A stretch of 53,761 nucleotides of DNA from JAGLQA01 sp023135565 (GTDB taxonomy: Bacteria > Acidobacteriota > Aminicenantia > UBA2199): positions 1 to 53,761 of the forward strand of contig DAOWCY010000018.1 of NCBI GenBank assembly GCA_030639305.1, read 5' to 3'. A program made the translations under genes and the position numbers. Below the pieces are notes generated by a model. The model had not been told where the DNA came from, made no database searches, and worked only from the letters and a program-made list of their open reading frames with translations. This document shows positions 16,584 through 24,948 of the stretch, piece after piece (position 1 is the stretch's first letter; every line of letters starts with the position of its first letter).

Positions 16584-16736
16584 ATGATTAAAAAAGAAGA
16601 ACTAATCAACCTTTTAACGCCTTCCAGGTTTGTAACTAACAAAGGCGTTAGTAACAACGTTGTTAGTTTTTTAGGTAACAAGCTTGTTAGTTTTGCTGTT
16701 CGCCGGGTGCGCCTAAAACGGGAGGGAACGCGATGA
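16584..16736 (+). CDS. Small uncharacterised ORF coupled to the AAA ATPase
   Basis: 50 codons, basic product starting MIKKEELINLL. Its stop overlaps the ATPase start in an ATGA arrangement (16733-16736), and its ATG is placed like the other leaderless starts in this window. These two facts favour real translation. Against it, residues about 18-38 are encoded by the two palindromes at 16652-16689, so composition there reflects a DNA signal. It may be a leader peptide, a small partner protein, or chance. Confidence 0.4.
   Translation: MIKKEELINLLTPSRFVTNKGVSNNVVSFLGNKLVSFAVRRVRLKREGTR
16635..16689 (+). promoter_or_regulatory. Paired 14-bp palindromes (possible operator)
   Basis: TAACAACGTTGTTA (16652-16665) and TAACAAGCTTGTTA (16676-16689) are perfect palindromes identical except for the swapped central CG/GC. 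Both have G in front and GTTTT behind, and are 24 bp apart centre to centre. A weaker inverted pair ACTAAC/GTTAGT (16635-16652) adjoins. They lie about 65-105 bp after the promoter and before the ATPase start. This looks like tandem binding sites for a dimeric protein. Confidence 0.6.
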
Positions 16737-17857
16737 AATCACCTTTTCAATTCGGAAAAGTCGTGGTGGGGGACGCTTTCACCAATCGCAAAGACGAAAT
16801 CAAACGACTGAAATCAAATATCGAAAACAACGTCCACACTATGCTAATCTCTCCCAGGAGATGGGGCAAATCTTCCTTAGTCAAACAAACCGCGGCCAAA
16901 TTGGCAGGGAATAAAAAACTTAGATTCTGTTTCATCGACCTGTTTAAAATCAGGAACGAAGAAGATTTCTATGCAAACTACGCTAATACCGTTATTAAAT
17001 CGATCTCTTCCAAACACGAAGAATGGATCGCCTTGGCAAAGTCTTTTTTAAGCAGGATAACACCGCGTATTTCCTTTGGCGCCGACCCCCTGAACGATTT
17101 CGAGATCAATTTAGATATGAAAAGGCTCACAGAAAACTACGAAGAAATTCTCGACCTGCCCGAAAAAATCGCGGCTAAGAAAAACATAAATATTATCGTT
17201 TGTATCGACGAGTTCCAGAACCTGGGTAATTTTAATGAGCCTACCCTATTCCAAAAAAGGCTTCGCGCCGTTTGGCAGCATCACCAAAAAGTCAGCTATA
17301 TCCTCTACGGCAGCAAACGCCATATGTTGATGCATCTTTTCGAAAATAAGTCGATGCCTTTTTTCAAATTCGGAGATGTGGTCTACTTAGATAAAATTGC
17401 CAAAAATCACCTGACAACTTATATCATGGGCGCTTTTTTTAAGACCGGCAAAGAGATCGAAAAAGAACAGGCGGAAAAAATCGCCGATACGGTAAAATGT
17501 CATCCCTATTACACCCAACAGTTGGCTCATTTAACCTGGATCAATACAGACGAGTCGGTTACCGGTGAAATACTGGAACAGGCAGTCAATGAACTGCTGA
17601 ACCAGAACGCACTATTGTACCAACGCGAAGTGGAAACCTTGACTAATATCCAAATAAAATTCCTAAAAGCAGTGGCCGCGGGCGAGGAACAATTAAGTTC
17701 CACACAGGTAATACGAAAATACGAATTACATACCTCCGCCAATATAAGCAGGGCAAAAAAAGCATTGGAGAAAAAAGAGATCGTCGATACGCTTAACGGT
17801 AAAGTAAAATTCATCGACCCGGTTTTTGAACTGTGGTTCAACCGGTATTATGCGTAA
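16733..17857 (+). CDS. AAA-family ATPase (archaeal-type ATPase_2-like)
   Basis: 374 residues. N-terminal lead SPFQFGKVVVGDAFTNRKDE is typical of this family. Walker A is SPRRWGKSS with K46, Walker B IIVCIDEFQNL with D159 and E160, and the sensor strand YILYGSKRHML follows. The C-terminal 100 residues form a winged helix ending FIDPVFELWFNRYY. These single-subunit ATPases are widespread, often near toxin-antitoxin or mobile genes, and are not well understood. The start overlaps the stop of the small ORF. It is distinct from the GPRQxGKTTFLRQ ATPases further right. Confidence 0.85.
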   Translation: MKSPFQFGKVVVGDAFTNRKDEIKRLKSNIENNVHTMLISPRRWGKSSLVKQTAAKLAGNKKLRFCFIDLFKIRNEEDFYANYANTVIKSISSKHEEWIALAKSFLSRITPRISFGADPLNDFEINLDMKRLTENYEEILDLPEKIAAKKNINIIVCIDEFQNLGNFNEPTLFQKRLRAVWQHHQKVSYILYGSKRHMLMHLFENKSMPFFKFGDVVYLDKIAKNHLTTYIMGAFFKTGKEIEKEQAEKIADTVKCHPYYTQQLAHLTWINTDESVTGEILEQAVNELLNQNALLYQREVETLTNIQIKFLKAVAAGEEQLSSTQVIRKYELHTSANISRAKKALEKKEIVDTLNGKVKFIDPVFELWFNRYYA

Positions 17858-17865
17858 AAGCGCTC

Positions 17866-17949
17866 TTGCCTCCGGCGGCCCTGCCGGGGGCTAAACTTTT
17901 GAAAAAGTTTAATCAAAACTTCTTATGAGTTAGAATCAAAAGCGCTCAC
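17866..17949 (+). repeat. Dispersed hairpin repeat, copy 4
   Basis: Header TTGCCTCCGGCGGCCCTGCC, stem AAACTTT/AAAGTTT, tail AAAACTTCTTATGAG, then a further shared stretch ending AAAGCGCTC. It matches the copy at 49563-49646 over its full length with few differences. Confidence 0.75.
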
Positions 17950-17983
17950 ACGCTGCCTCTTGTGGCGGAGCCGCTTATCGCCC

Positions 17984-18022
17984 CCCCACGCGAGTGGGGT
18001 CGCCTCCCCGTGCGCACGGGGG
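17984..18022. terminator. Two GC-rich hairpins between convergent genes
   Basis: CCCCAC-GCGA-GTGGGG (17984-17999) and the perfect 16-bp palindrome CCCCGTGCGCACGGGG (18007-18022) lie between the rightward ATPase gene and leftward mltG. The second is 5 nt past the mltG stop. No long T-run follows on either strand, so termination is plausible but not certain. Confidence 0.5.
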
Positions 18023-18027
18023 CATTG

Positions 18028-19041
18028 TTATTTTCTCTTTTTGTTGATGATGTATTTGCGGACGGCCCGGTTATGCTCGTTGAGAGTCTTGGAAAAATAA
18101 TGCGTCCTGCGGTCTTTGGCGACAAAATAAAGATATTTCGTATTCTCCGGGAAAAGCGCGGCTTCGATAGAAGCAAAACCGGGACTGCAAATGGGCCCGG
18201 GCGGCAAACCACGGTAAATCCTGGTATTGTAAGGAGATTTGTATTTTAAGTCGTCCCATCCTATCTTGCCGTCATACTTGTTGTCCCTTTTCAAGGCATA
18301 GATAATAGTGGGATCGCAGCCTAAGGCCATGCGGATGCGCAGCCGGTTGTGAAATACCGAAGATATCAAAAACCTCTCCTCACGGGAAGAGGTCTCTTTC
18401 TCGATCAGCGAAGCCAGGGTGACTATTTCCCGGATGTTCATATTAAGTTCCCTGGCTCTCCATTCCATGGAGTTGGTGAAATTTTCCTTGAACTTCTTTA
18501 CCATTAATGTTGCGAAATCTTCGGATGTCATGCCTTTGTGGACCATATAAGTGTCGGGGAAAAGATAACCTTCCAGGTCTTCGGCTTTCTTGTCTATATC
18601 CCGCACTAAGTTGAAATCCTTTGCCTTCAGCACAAATCTCTCAAAATGCATTTTATGCTGCCGTTCTAAGAGTTCGGCGGTTTCCTCTATGGTCAGCCCT
18701 TCCTTGACTGTAATTTTGTAGAGGATGACTTTGCCTTCGGCCAGCTTTTGGATTACCTGCTCCATGGTGTACGATTTATCGAAAAGATACTCCCCCGATT
18801 TGAAATGTACGCCGCTGAAAAATAGGCGGTAATAAAGCCGGAAATAGTAATAATTGGCGATAATCTTTTTGCTGTACAGCAGTTGGGCAATGGCGGTTAC
18901 AGAAGAGCCCTGCTTTATGTTAACTTCCACTTTTTTCTCAAAACCTTTATAGGGGGCGGATACTTTCCTGTAAAAATCGAAACCGACGATGCCTGCAATT
19001 ATTATAAATAGTATGATTAAAGATATTATGATTTTTTTCAT
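18028..19041 (-). CDS. mltG: Endolytic murein transglycosylase MltG
   Basis: 337 residues, one N-terminal transmembrane helix (about 4-22) and a YceG domain. Signature stretches are ITVKEGLTIEETAELL, EGYLFPDTYMV, VTLASLIEKETS with the catalytic glutamate, RMALGCDPTIIYAL, YNTRIYRGLPPGPICSPG and YFSKTLNEHNRAV. MltG cleaves nascent glycan strands in the periplasm and sets their length. It overlaps ruvX by 4 bp (ATGA), and the ddl-ruvX-mltG order makes an operon of wall synthesis and housekeeping functions. Confidence 0.95.
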   Translation of the reverse strand: MKKIIISLIILFIIIAGIVGFDFYRKVSAPYKGFEKKVEVNIKQGSSVTAIAQLLYSKKIIANYYYFRLYYRLFFSGVHFKSGEYLFDKSYTMEQVIQKLAEGKVILYKITVKEGLTIEETAELLERQHKMHFERFVLKAKDFNLVRDIDKKAEDLEGYLFPDTYMVHKGMTSEDFATLMVKKFKENFTNSMEWRARELNMNIREIVTLASLIEKETSSREERFLISSVFHNRLRIRMALGCDPTIIYALKRDNKYDGKIGWDDLKYKSPYNTRIYRGLPPGPICSPGFASIEAALFPENTKYLYFVAKDRRTHYFSKTLNEHNRAVRKYIINKKRK

Positions 19042-19445
19042 ATATCCTCCATATAACTTCTTAACAAAACCAGCGCCGAAACCGAGTCGAGGTTTTTTTT
19101 CCTCTTCTTATAATCGGGCTGGATGGTCTTTAAAAGCTCTTCGGCTTCGAAACTGGTCAGCCGTTCATCTACAAGCTCTACCGGGAGGCCGGTTTTTTTC
19201 TCCAGCGTCTTAGCGAAGGTTTCCACTTCGCTGCTGATTTTGCTCTTTGTGCCGTCCATGTGCAGCGGATAACCGGTGACGATCTTTTCGATGTCGTATT
19301 CCGAGATTAGATGCGTGATATGATCGACCACCTGTGCCCTGTTCTTTTGCACTATTTGCTCCAAAGGCGCGGCTGAGTTGACAGTAGTATTGCCTAAAGC
19401 AAAACCTATCCGTTTTTTACCGTAGTCGATCGCCAATATTTTCAT
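19038..19445 (-). CDS. ruvX: RuvX/YqgF Holliday junction resolvase-like protein
   Basis: 135 residues, the standard length. RNase H-like fold with LAIDYGKKRIGFA (D7), the strand IVTGYPLHMDGTKS, VELVDERLTSFEAE and DSVSALVLL. The family works in pre-16S rRNA 5' processing and has been proposed as a Holliday junction resolvase. Lies 26 bp after ddl and overlaps mltG. Confidence 0.93.
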   Translation of the reverse strand: MKILAIDYGKKRIGFALGNTTVNSAAPLEQIVQKNRAQVVDHITHLISEYDIEKIVTGYPLHMDGTKSKISSEVETFAKTLEKKTGLPVELVDERLTSFEAEELLKTIQPDYKKRKKNLDSVSALVLLRSYMEDI

Positions 19446-19471
19446 TTATTTTTCTGCACAAGAAACGTCCC

Positions 19472-20500
19472 TCATCTGCTGTCATGGTACTGGAAACCGT
19501 ACTCTATCAAACGAGTGACCAACTGGGTAAACGAGATGCCCACTACAGTCCACAACTTAGGGAACATGCTGATTTCCGTAAAACCGGGGATGGTGTTGAT
19601 CTCGTTGATATACACTGCGCCGCTCTCTTTCTCTATAAAAAAATCGACCCGGGACATGCCGTTCAAATACAGGGCCTGAAAAGCTTTCCGGGCCATGTTT
19701 TGCAATTTCTCCACGGTCTGTTCTTCCAGTTCCGCCGGGATGCTGAAGGTAGTCTTGCCGTTTAAATATTTGTCGGCATAATCGTAAAATTCATTGCCGG
19801 GGTTCAACTCGCCGGGCGGGGAAACCAGTATTTCTTCGTTGCCCATTACCGATAGTTCGATCTCCCGGGCGTCCAATCCCAGTTCTATAATAATCTTCCG
19901 GTCATACTTAAATGCCAGGTCCACCGCAGCCTGCAGTTCTCCTTCGTTCTTGGCTTTCGATATGCCTACCGATGATCCTAAAGAACAGGGTTTTACAAAG
20001 ACGGGGTAAAAAAGTTTTTCCTCCACCTGTTCTTTAATGGCGAAGCCATCATTTTGGGTAAAAAGCAGGAAACCGGGGGTTTTTAGACCGGCCTTTTGAA
20101 ACAAAAATTTGGCGACGCCTTTGTCCATGGCCAGGGCCGAAGAAAAACTGTCTGCCCCGACGTACGGTTTACCCGCCATTTCGAAGAGTCCCTGGATTTT
20201 GCCGTCTTCGCCGTTAGGCCCGTGCAGCACGGGAAAATAGATGTCGGCTTCGATTTTATCTACCGCGTCGTTCTGCCAGGGAATAAAAGAAGAGCCGCCG
20301 CTTTGGGGGAATTCTCCCTTTTTAAAACTATCTTCGTCGATTTTCGACCAGCGCCCTTTTTTGCCGATATAGACCAGGGTGGGGATGAATTTTTCCCGGT
20401 CGAGATTTTTGTAGACGGCCGCCGCGGATTTGAGCGACACTTCGTGTTCAGCGGACATGCCGCCGAAGAGAATACCGACTGTCGTTTTTTTGTTTTTCAT
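19472..20500 (-). CDS. ddl: D-alanine--D-alanine ligase
   Basis: 342 residues, ATP-grasp enzyme that joins two D-alanines for peptidoglycan precursors in the cytoplasm. Motifs: GILFGGMSAEHEVSL at the N-terminus, FPVLHGPNGEDGKIQG near 90, KPCSLGSSVGISKA near 170, and the metal-binding end YINEINTIPGFTEISMFPKL. An AGAGG ribosome site precedes the ATG. First gene of the ddl-ruvX-mltG operon. Confidence 0.95.
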   Translation of the reverse strand: MKNKKTTVGILFGGMSAEHEVSLKSAAAVYKNLDREKFIPTLVYIGKKGRWSKIDEDSFKKGEFPQSGGSSFIPWQNDAVDKIEADIYFPVLHGPNGEDGKIQGLFEMAGKPYVGADSFSSALAMDKGVAKFLFQKAGLKTPGFLLFTQNDGFAIKEQVEEKLFYPVFVKPCSLGSSVGISKAKNEGELQAAVDLAFKYDRKIIIELGLDAREIELSVMGNEEILVSPPGELNPGNEFYDYADKYLNGKTTFSIPAELEEQTVEKLQNMARKAFQALYLNGMSRVDFFIEKESGAVYINEINTIPGFTEISMFPKLWTVVGISFTQLVTRLIEYGFQYHDSR

Positions 20501-20551
20501 GCTGTGCCTCTAATTCTATATTTTACACTATTTCCCAAAAAAATAAAATAG

Positions 20552-20639
20552 GTTTTCTTTTTGCCTCCGGCGGGTCAGAACCTTTTTGAAAAAAGGTTCC
20601 GACACCTCCAAAAACTTTTGTTGAGCCGCTTCGCGGCAA
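20552..20639 (+). repeat. 88-bp direct repeat, left copy (dispersed repeat copy 5)
   Basis: Identical base for base to 21367-21454. It contains the header TTGCCTCCGGCGGG, the stem GAACCTTTTT-GA-AAAAAGGTTC, the tail CCAAAAACTTTTGTTGAG and a small terminal hairpin CCGCTTCGCGG. With its partner it brackets the higBA module. Confidence 0.9.
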
Positions 20640-20681
20640 GAACAGCAGAGGCCGGGGAATCCAAAACCCGGTTAGATCGAG

Positions 20682-20954
20682 CTATTCTAAGCTAAGAACC
20701 AATCTTCTATCCAGCGCTGCGGCGAATCTTTCCAGGGTCGATAATTTAATATCCTCTGCATGGTTTTCGATTCTCGATATATTGCCTTTGTAAGTATTCA
20801 TCTTTTCCGCCATCTTTTCCTGGGTCATGCCGATCTTTTTCCGGGCTTGCTTCAAGAGGTAACCTATTTTCAATTTTTCATATTCCCGGTCAAAACCGTC
20901 GGCAAATTCTTTATTTTCTTTTAACTCGTCGATAAAATCCTTCAATTCGATCAT
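20682..20954 (-). CDS. higA: HigA-like antitoxin (XRE-type helix-turn-helix)
   Basis: 90 residues. Cro/CI-type helix-turn-helix from about 28 to 85: LLKQARKKIGMTQEKMAEKM, then NISRIENHAEDIKLSTLERF. It should bind HigB and repress the operon. It follows the toxin gene with a 4-bp overlap, which is the toxin-first order typical of hig loci. Confidence 0.88.
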   Translation of the reverse strand: MIELKDFIDELKENKEFADGFDREYEKLKIGYLLKQARKKIGMTQEKMAEKMNTYKGNISRIENHAEDIKLSTLERFAAALDRRLVLSLE

Positions 20955-21301
20955 TTTTTTCTCCTTAAATAGTCTTTTTTATATCTTTTTGCCCTGCTAA
21001 TTTCCTCTCTCGGTGTTTTTTGTTTCTTCTTAACAAAACCATTGGTCAGGATCACAACGCTATCCTGATCGAAGAAGAACAATACCCGGTAACTATTAGA
21101 GCCGAATCTTTTTCTTGCCTCCCATATTTCACCACTGTTTCTCAATTTCTTAAAATACGGTTCCGATAATATTTCAACGTCCTCTAATAGTTTCAGGATT
21201 TTAGCTATTTCTCGTTGAACTTTGACCTGCAAAGATAAAATGAATTCACGAACAGGGCATTTACCGTTTTCAGTCTCGTATAAAAAAACTTTTCTTTTCA
21301 C
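20951..21301 (-). CDS. higB: HigB-like RelE-superfamily toxin
   Basis: 116 residues from a GTG start at 21301. Family features: GKCPVREFILSL near 12-23, FKKLRNSGEIWEARKRFG, YRVLFFFDQDSVVILTNGFV and the KKKQKTPREEISRAKRYK end. RelE-fold toxins cut mRNA, usually on the ribosome. The -10 box ends 6 nt before the GTG, so the message is probably leaderless. Confidence 0.88.
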   Translation of the reverse strand: MKRKVFLYETENGKCPVREFILSLQVKVQREIAKILKLLEDVEILSEPYFKKLRNSGEIWEARKRFGSNSYRVLFFFDQDSVVILTNGFVKKKQKTPREEISRAKRYKKDYLRRKK

Positions 21302-21307
21302 GTCAAA

Positions 21308-21336
21308 ATGTTATCATCAAAGATAACTTTTGTCAA
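21308..21336 (-). promoter_or_regulatory. higBA promoter with embedded operator
   Basis: Minus-strand TTGACA (21331-21336), a 17-bp spacer and TAACAT (21308-21313). The inverted repeat GTTATC-N6-GATAAC (21310-21327) overlaps the -10 box and spacer, an ideal place for autorepression by HigA. Confidence 0.7.
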
Positions 21337-21366
21337 GAGGGAAAGGCTTACTTTATTTCTCTAATA

Positions 21367-21454
21367 GTTTTCTTTTTGCCTCCGGCGGGTCAGAACCTTT
21401 TTGAAAAAAGGTTCCGACACCTCCAAAAACTTTTGTTGAGCCGCTTCGCGGCAA
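21367..21454 (+). repeat. 88-bp direct repeat, right copy (dispersed repeat copy 6)
   Basis: Identical to 20552-20639. The two copies flank 727 bp holding higBA and its promoter. Their complete identity suggests recent duplication or gene conversion. Confidence 0.9.
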
Positions 21455-21479
21455 TTTTATTGGATCAACGTCTCAGAGC

Positions 21480-23591
21480 TTAATCTTTGTAGTAATACCT
21501 GTAATAATAGTAATTGCGGAAGATGTTCTTGACATAACTGCGGGTTTCGGAAAAAGGTATCATTTCGATGAATTCCTCTTCTTCGACTGCGCCGAATTCT
21601 TTCAACCAGCGATCAACCCGGTGATCCCCGGCATTATAAGCGGCTAACGCTAAATACACCCGGCCATCATACTTGTCCAATAAATAACGAAAATATTTAC
21701 TGCCTAAACGGATGTTGATTTCCGGTTTGTAAAGATCCCAGCGGCTGCGCACTTTGATTCCTTCACCACGGGCCATCTGCTTCGCAGTGCCCAACAATAA
21801 CTGCATCAGACCATTGGCCCGGGCCGACGATACAGCGTCCGCTTGAAACATGGTCTCTTCCCGGATCAAGGCCAGGAGCAGCATTTCGTCTATGCGGCGG
21901 ATCCCGGCATAGCGGGCGACGATTTCCCTGTACCTGACCGGCGCATAAACCCCACCTAAAAGACGGGGCAGCACGATAGCTGTATAGTTGGGAAAATTCT
22001 GCCTGAAACTGATAAAAGACCGGTAAAAATCCTGCTTCCTGAGATAAAAAACCGATTCCAAAAGCTTGAGCACATTACGGTCGGATTCCGACAAACCGGC
22101 GTCCTTTTTGGCCCAATTTATATAAGCGATGCCCTCAACGAAAAAACCCTTCTCGAATAAAATTTTTAAATCAGCGATCACGGCGGCCATAGAATCACTC
22201 TGTTTGCCGTTAATTAAATTCACGAAATTCTTCGAGGTTCTCATTTTACCGATTCCCAATGAACCTTCGGAGAGCGCGGACGCAGCCTGCCCGGCCCGCT
22301 TAGCGGCGATTTTGGTAAAATAGTAAGAAAAGGGGTAATTCTCTATAATCCCGGCGCCTTTCCCGGTCAGGCGATACAGCCAGTAGCTGTTGGCAATTTT
22401 GTAAGCGATTTCACGGGAAGCTGAGCCTTTCTCAAAATATAGAGCTGCCTGTTCTTTATTCCCCCGGCGGTAATGAAGCCAGGCGGAAACCCAGATGGCT
22501 TTGTCATACAGCGGATCGCCCGGGGGTTCTAAGGCGATATACTTTGCAAAAAGCTTTAACGATAGTTCCACTTCCCCTTTTAGCAAAAAAATGTTGGCGC
22601 TGTTGAAGAGCAGCCGGAGGTAAACCTCTTCGTCTTTTTTTAATTCATCTATTCTTTTTTCAATACCGGCAAAATTATCCTGCCGGATGTCTATCTTTAT
22701 GATTAATTTTTTTTTGTTATTTAAGAACCTACCGGTATTTACCTTTGCCAACAACTTTAATACCCGTGTATACTGCTTGCGGACATAGTAAAATTCCGCG
22801 TCTATCAACCTGGTTAACGGGGGCACATTGGCGTATTTTTTCTCCCGCTTGTATTCGCTGTAGCGGTTGTTTCTTACTAAGAAATAAAATTTCCGGTACC
22901 AGTCTTCGATAGTTAGTTTGCCTAAAAAATCACTCAACTGTTTCTTAGAGAGGCGCTCCCGGAAAACTTTCAGGCCGCGGGTGGCGAACAGTTCTTTGAA
23001 AATATTAAAGGCCCTAATTTCGCCGCCGCTTTTGAGCAGGCTGACGACAAGAAACAACTGCATTTCGATACCCGGCTCTACGGCGGTTTTTTGGTTGTTC
23101 ACCGGGCCGGCATCGAACCGGCGCACAAATTCCGCGTACTTTTTCCCGGCATAGAGATATTTTAAAAATAACTCCCTTTTCCGGGATAATAGGAATTCGT
23201 TCTTCCTGTGGCCTACCTCTGCCGGCAGGAGCGGGATTTTTTTGAGTTTCCCCTCTTCAAGAAGAGCCGCCGCGGTTTTTAATTTTAAGAGGTTGTTTAT
23301 AATTTGATTACTTTTTTCTTGCCTGCGGCGCTTTCCTTCGAGATTCGATGTTCGATGTTCGATGTTCGATATTCTCTCACCCCCTGCTTCGATCTCTAAA
23401 TTCAAAAAAAGCTTCAGTATCCTGAAATTCTTGAGAAAATATCTCTGCGTTTCCGCGGTTTCACTGCCCTTTTTTCCCCCTTTTAAAATCGCTGCGATCA
23501 AAAACGACGATAAAACGGAAAACATAAAAATACCTGCGCCAAACAACACTCGCTTCATAAAAGTACTTTGCAAAAAATTGCTATAAGCCAT
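21480..23591 (-). CDS. Soluble lytic transglycosylase with TPR-like superhelix
   Basis: 703 residues. Signal-anchor helix at about 12-32. Residues 100-540 are helical repeats as in the Slt70 superhelix (for example LFKGEVELSLKLFAKYIALE-like TPR units). The C-terminal catalytic SLT domain (about 555-703) has ALIREETMF with the catalytic glutamate near 577, GLMQLLLGTAKQMA and LALAAYNAGDHRV. It cleaves peptidoglycan strands with 1,6-anhydro ends in the periplasm. Residues about 38-95 include two segments that look like translated dispersed repeats (SETAETQRYF and RISNIEHRTSNLE), so the N-terminus has been enlarged by repeat DNA. Confidence 0.9.
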   Translation of the reverse strand: MAYSNFLQSTFMKRVLFGAGIFMFSVLSSFLIAAILKGGKKGSETAETQRYFLKNFRILKLFLNLEIEAGGERISNIEHRTSNLEGKRRRQEKSNQIINNLLKLKTAAALLEEGKLKKIPLLPAEVGHRKNEFLLSRKRELFLKYLYAGKKYAEFVRRFDAGPVNNQKTAVEPGIEMQLFLVVSLLKSGGEIRAFNIFKELFATRGLKVFRERLSKKQLSDFLGKLTIEDWYRKFYFLVRNNRYSEYKREKKYANVPPLTRLIDAEFYYVRKQYTRVLKLLAKVNTGRFLNNKKKLIIKIDIRQDNFAGIEKRIDELKKDEEVYLRLLFNSANIFLLKGEVELSLKLFAKYIALEPPGDPLYDKAIWVSAWLHYRRGNKEQAALYFEKGSASREIAYKIANSYWLYRLTGKGAGIIENYPFSYYFTKIAAKRAGQAASALSEGSLGIGKMRTSKNFVNLINGKQSDSMAAVIADLKILFEKGFFVEGIAYINWAKKDAGLSESDRNVLKLLESVFYLRKQDFYRSFISFRQNFPNYTAIVLPRLLGGVYAPVRYREIVARYAGIRRIDEMLLLALIREETMFQADAVSSARANGLMQLLLGTAKQMARGEGIKVRSRWDLYKPEINIRLGSKYFRYLLDKYDGRVYLALAAYNAGDHRVDRWLKEFGAVEEEEFIEMIPFSETRSYVKNIFRNYYYYRYYYKD
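23344..23371. repeat. Four tandem TTCGATG units within the slt gene
   Basis: Four 7-bp units (three TTCGATG, one TTCGATA). About 70 bp to the right, TCTCTGCGTTTCCGCGG resembles the TCTCTGTGTCCTCTGTGG near 49650. Both lie inside the reading frame of the transglycosylase. Confidence 0.7.
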
Positions 23592-23775
23592 ATTTTTTTT
23601 GTTTCCCCGTCCCTTTTACCGGCCTTATAGTCCATGTCCGTGCGTGCCCGTGGGTAGACCGGCAGCAGCGGCGCTCCCTACCCTGCAAAAGTCCGGCAGA
23701 ATAAACAACCTCTTTTTCTATTCGCGGCATCCGAAAAATTCCTTATATTTTTAAGTGTTTTTTAAGACTTAGCTT

Positions 23776-23798
23776 AAAAAAAAACCACCTTGCGGTGG
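23776..23798 (-). terminator. Rho-independent terminator
   Basis: On the minus strand CCACC-GCAA-GGTGG (23785-23798) followed by nine T (23776-23784), about 75 bp past the stop of the GAF-like protein gene. It is the clearest intrinsic terminator in the window. Confidence 0.8.
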
Positions 23799-23874
23799 GT
23801 AATTGAAATATGTACAACATGTTGTTTTTTACCGCCATGTATTGGCATAGGCTGGGGATACCGGCTCCCAGGTT

Positions 23875-24927
23875 TTATAGGGTTTCAAACTTAAAACCTC
23901 TTAATGCGTCTTTGTCTCCTTTTGCCAACTGCTTGACCAACTGCCTCTCAAAAATCGACAGGTCGTTGTATTTAATCAGGTATAATTCCTTGGCTTGCAT
24001 GATCGTAACTTCTAAGGGGCCTTTGAAAAGTACTCTCTTTTGCCTGCCCTCCTCCACCTGTTTCTTATTGTAAAGCACAATGTCATTGATGATTACCCGG
24101 GCCAATCTTTCCGGGTCGCTCTCTTTGACCGACGGTAGGGTGATTTCATTATCATCCCCGGGATACTCTTCCGCCGGAGCGGGCGACGGTGCGGGCGACG
24201 GCGCTCCCGGTTCTTCTTCCACAAACTCCCTGGTCCTTACCCGGGAAAGCATCTTTTGCCTCAAGGGAAGGAGATCGAGACTCATCTCACCGACAATGGA
24301 GACCATCTCCACTTCTTTTTTCCCGATTGCTTTGCCGCCGAAAGAGTCTGTGTAGATAACCGCCTGGGGTTTACCTTTGACAAAAAAAGGCAGTACGTAG
24401 ATCATCTGCGGGTTTTTGCCCCCTAACCGGCTGAAAATCAGGTGGTCGTCCGGCTCCGATAAGGGAGCTCCTGAATAAGATTCTTTGGTTTCCAGCACAC
24501 GTTTGAAAACCGTATTGGCGGAATAGGAGAAGAATATCTTTTTCACTTCTTCATCTTTAATTCCCACGCCATGATTGGAAAATCCTGTACCTTTCCAGCC
24601 CACTAATTTGTCCCCCTTGATCAAGAAGAGAGCCGCCCTGGTACAAAAATAGTTGAGTCCTTCCAGCAGGCTGTTGATTAAGTTCAACTGGTTATCGGCA
24701 GTGGATACTTTCATAATAGCCCGGTGGATAGAGCCTACCTGTTCGGTGGCTCCAGCGCCCATATCTAAACCGGCGGGAATCTTAACCTGCGCTAATTCTT
24801 TTAATTCTTTCAGTTGTTCTAACTGGGCTGAAATGTTGTTTTTTACCTTATCGATCTTTAACTGGATCAAACTTCTCTTTTCATTCAAAATCTTGTCGAT
24901 TACACCTTTGATTGCTTCATTGCCCAT
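23875..24927 (-). CDS. GAF-like sensory protein, function unknown
   Basis: 350 residues, no signal peptide. A helical N-terminus (1-60, possibly coiled coil), a region at about 75-220 with the look of a GAF domain (NLINSLLEGLNYFCTRAALFL, then QMIYVLPFFVKGKPQAVIY), a PAPSPAPSPAPAEE linker near 242-256, and a conserved helical C-terminus (DPERLARVIINDIVLYNKKQ). Comparable C-terminal stretches occur in other multidomain signalling proteins. GAF domains bind small ligands or partner proteins; no ligand residues are recognised here. It is followed by a strong terminator and preceded by the metallophosphoesterase gene 21 bp away, so the two are probably cotranscribed. Confidence 0.6.
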   Translation of the reverse strand: MGNEAIKGVIDKILNEKRSLIQLKIDKVKNNISAQLEQLKELKELAQVKIPAGLDMGAGATEQVGSIHRAIMKVSTADNQLNLINSLLEGLNYFCTRAALFLIKGDKLVGWKGTGFSNHGVGIKDEEVKKIFFSYSANTVFKRVLETKESYSGAPLSEPDDHLIFSRLGGKNPQMIYVLPFFVKGKPQAVIYTDSFGGKAIGKKEVEMVSIVGEMSLDLLPLRQKMLSRVRTREFVEEEPGAPSPAPSPAPAEEYPGDDNEITLPSVKESDPERLARVIINDIVLYNKKQVEEGRQKRVLFKGPLEVTIMQAKELYLIKYNDLSIFERQLVKQLAKGDKDALRGFKFETL

Positions 24928-24948
24928 TGTAATACTCCATGGTTTTAT

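Noticed and set aside
20552..21454. CRISPR array suggested by repeated 88-bp blocks
   Set aside because: Only two copies separated by 727 bp of coding DNA; no regular spacers and no cas genes anywhere in the window.
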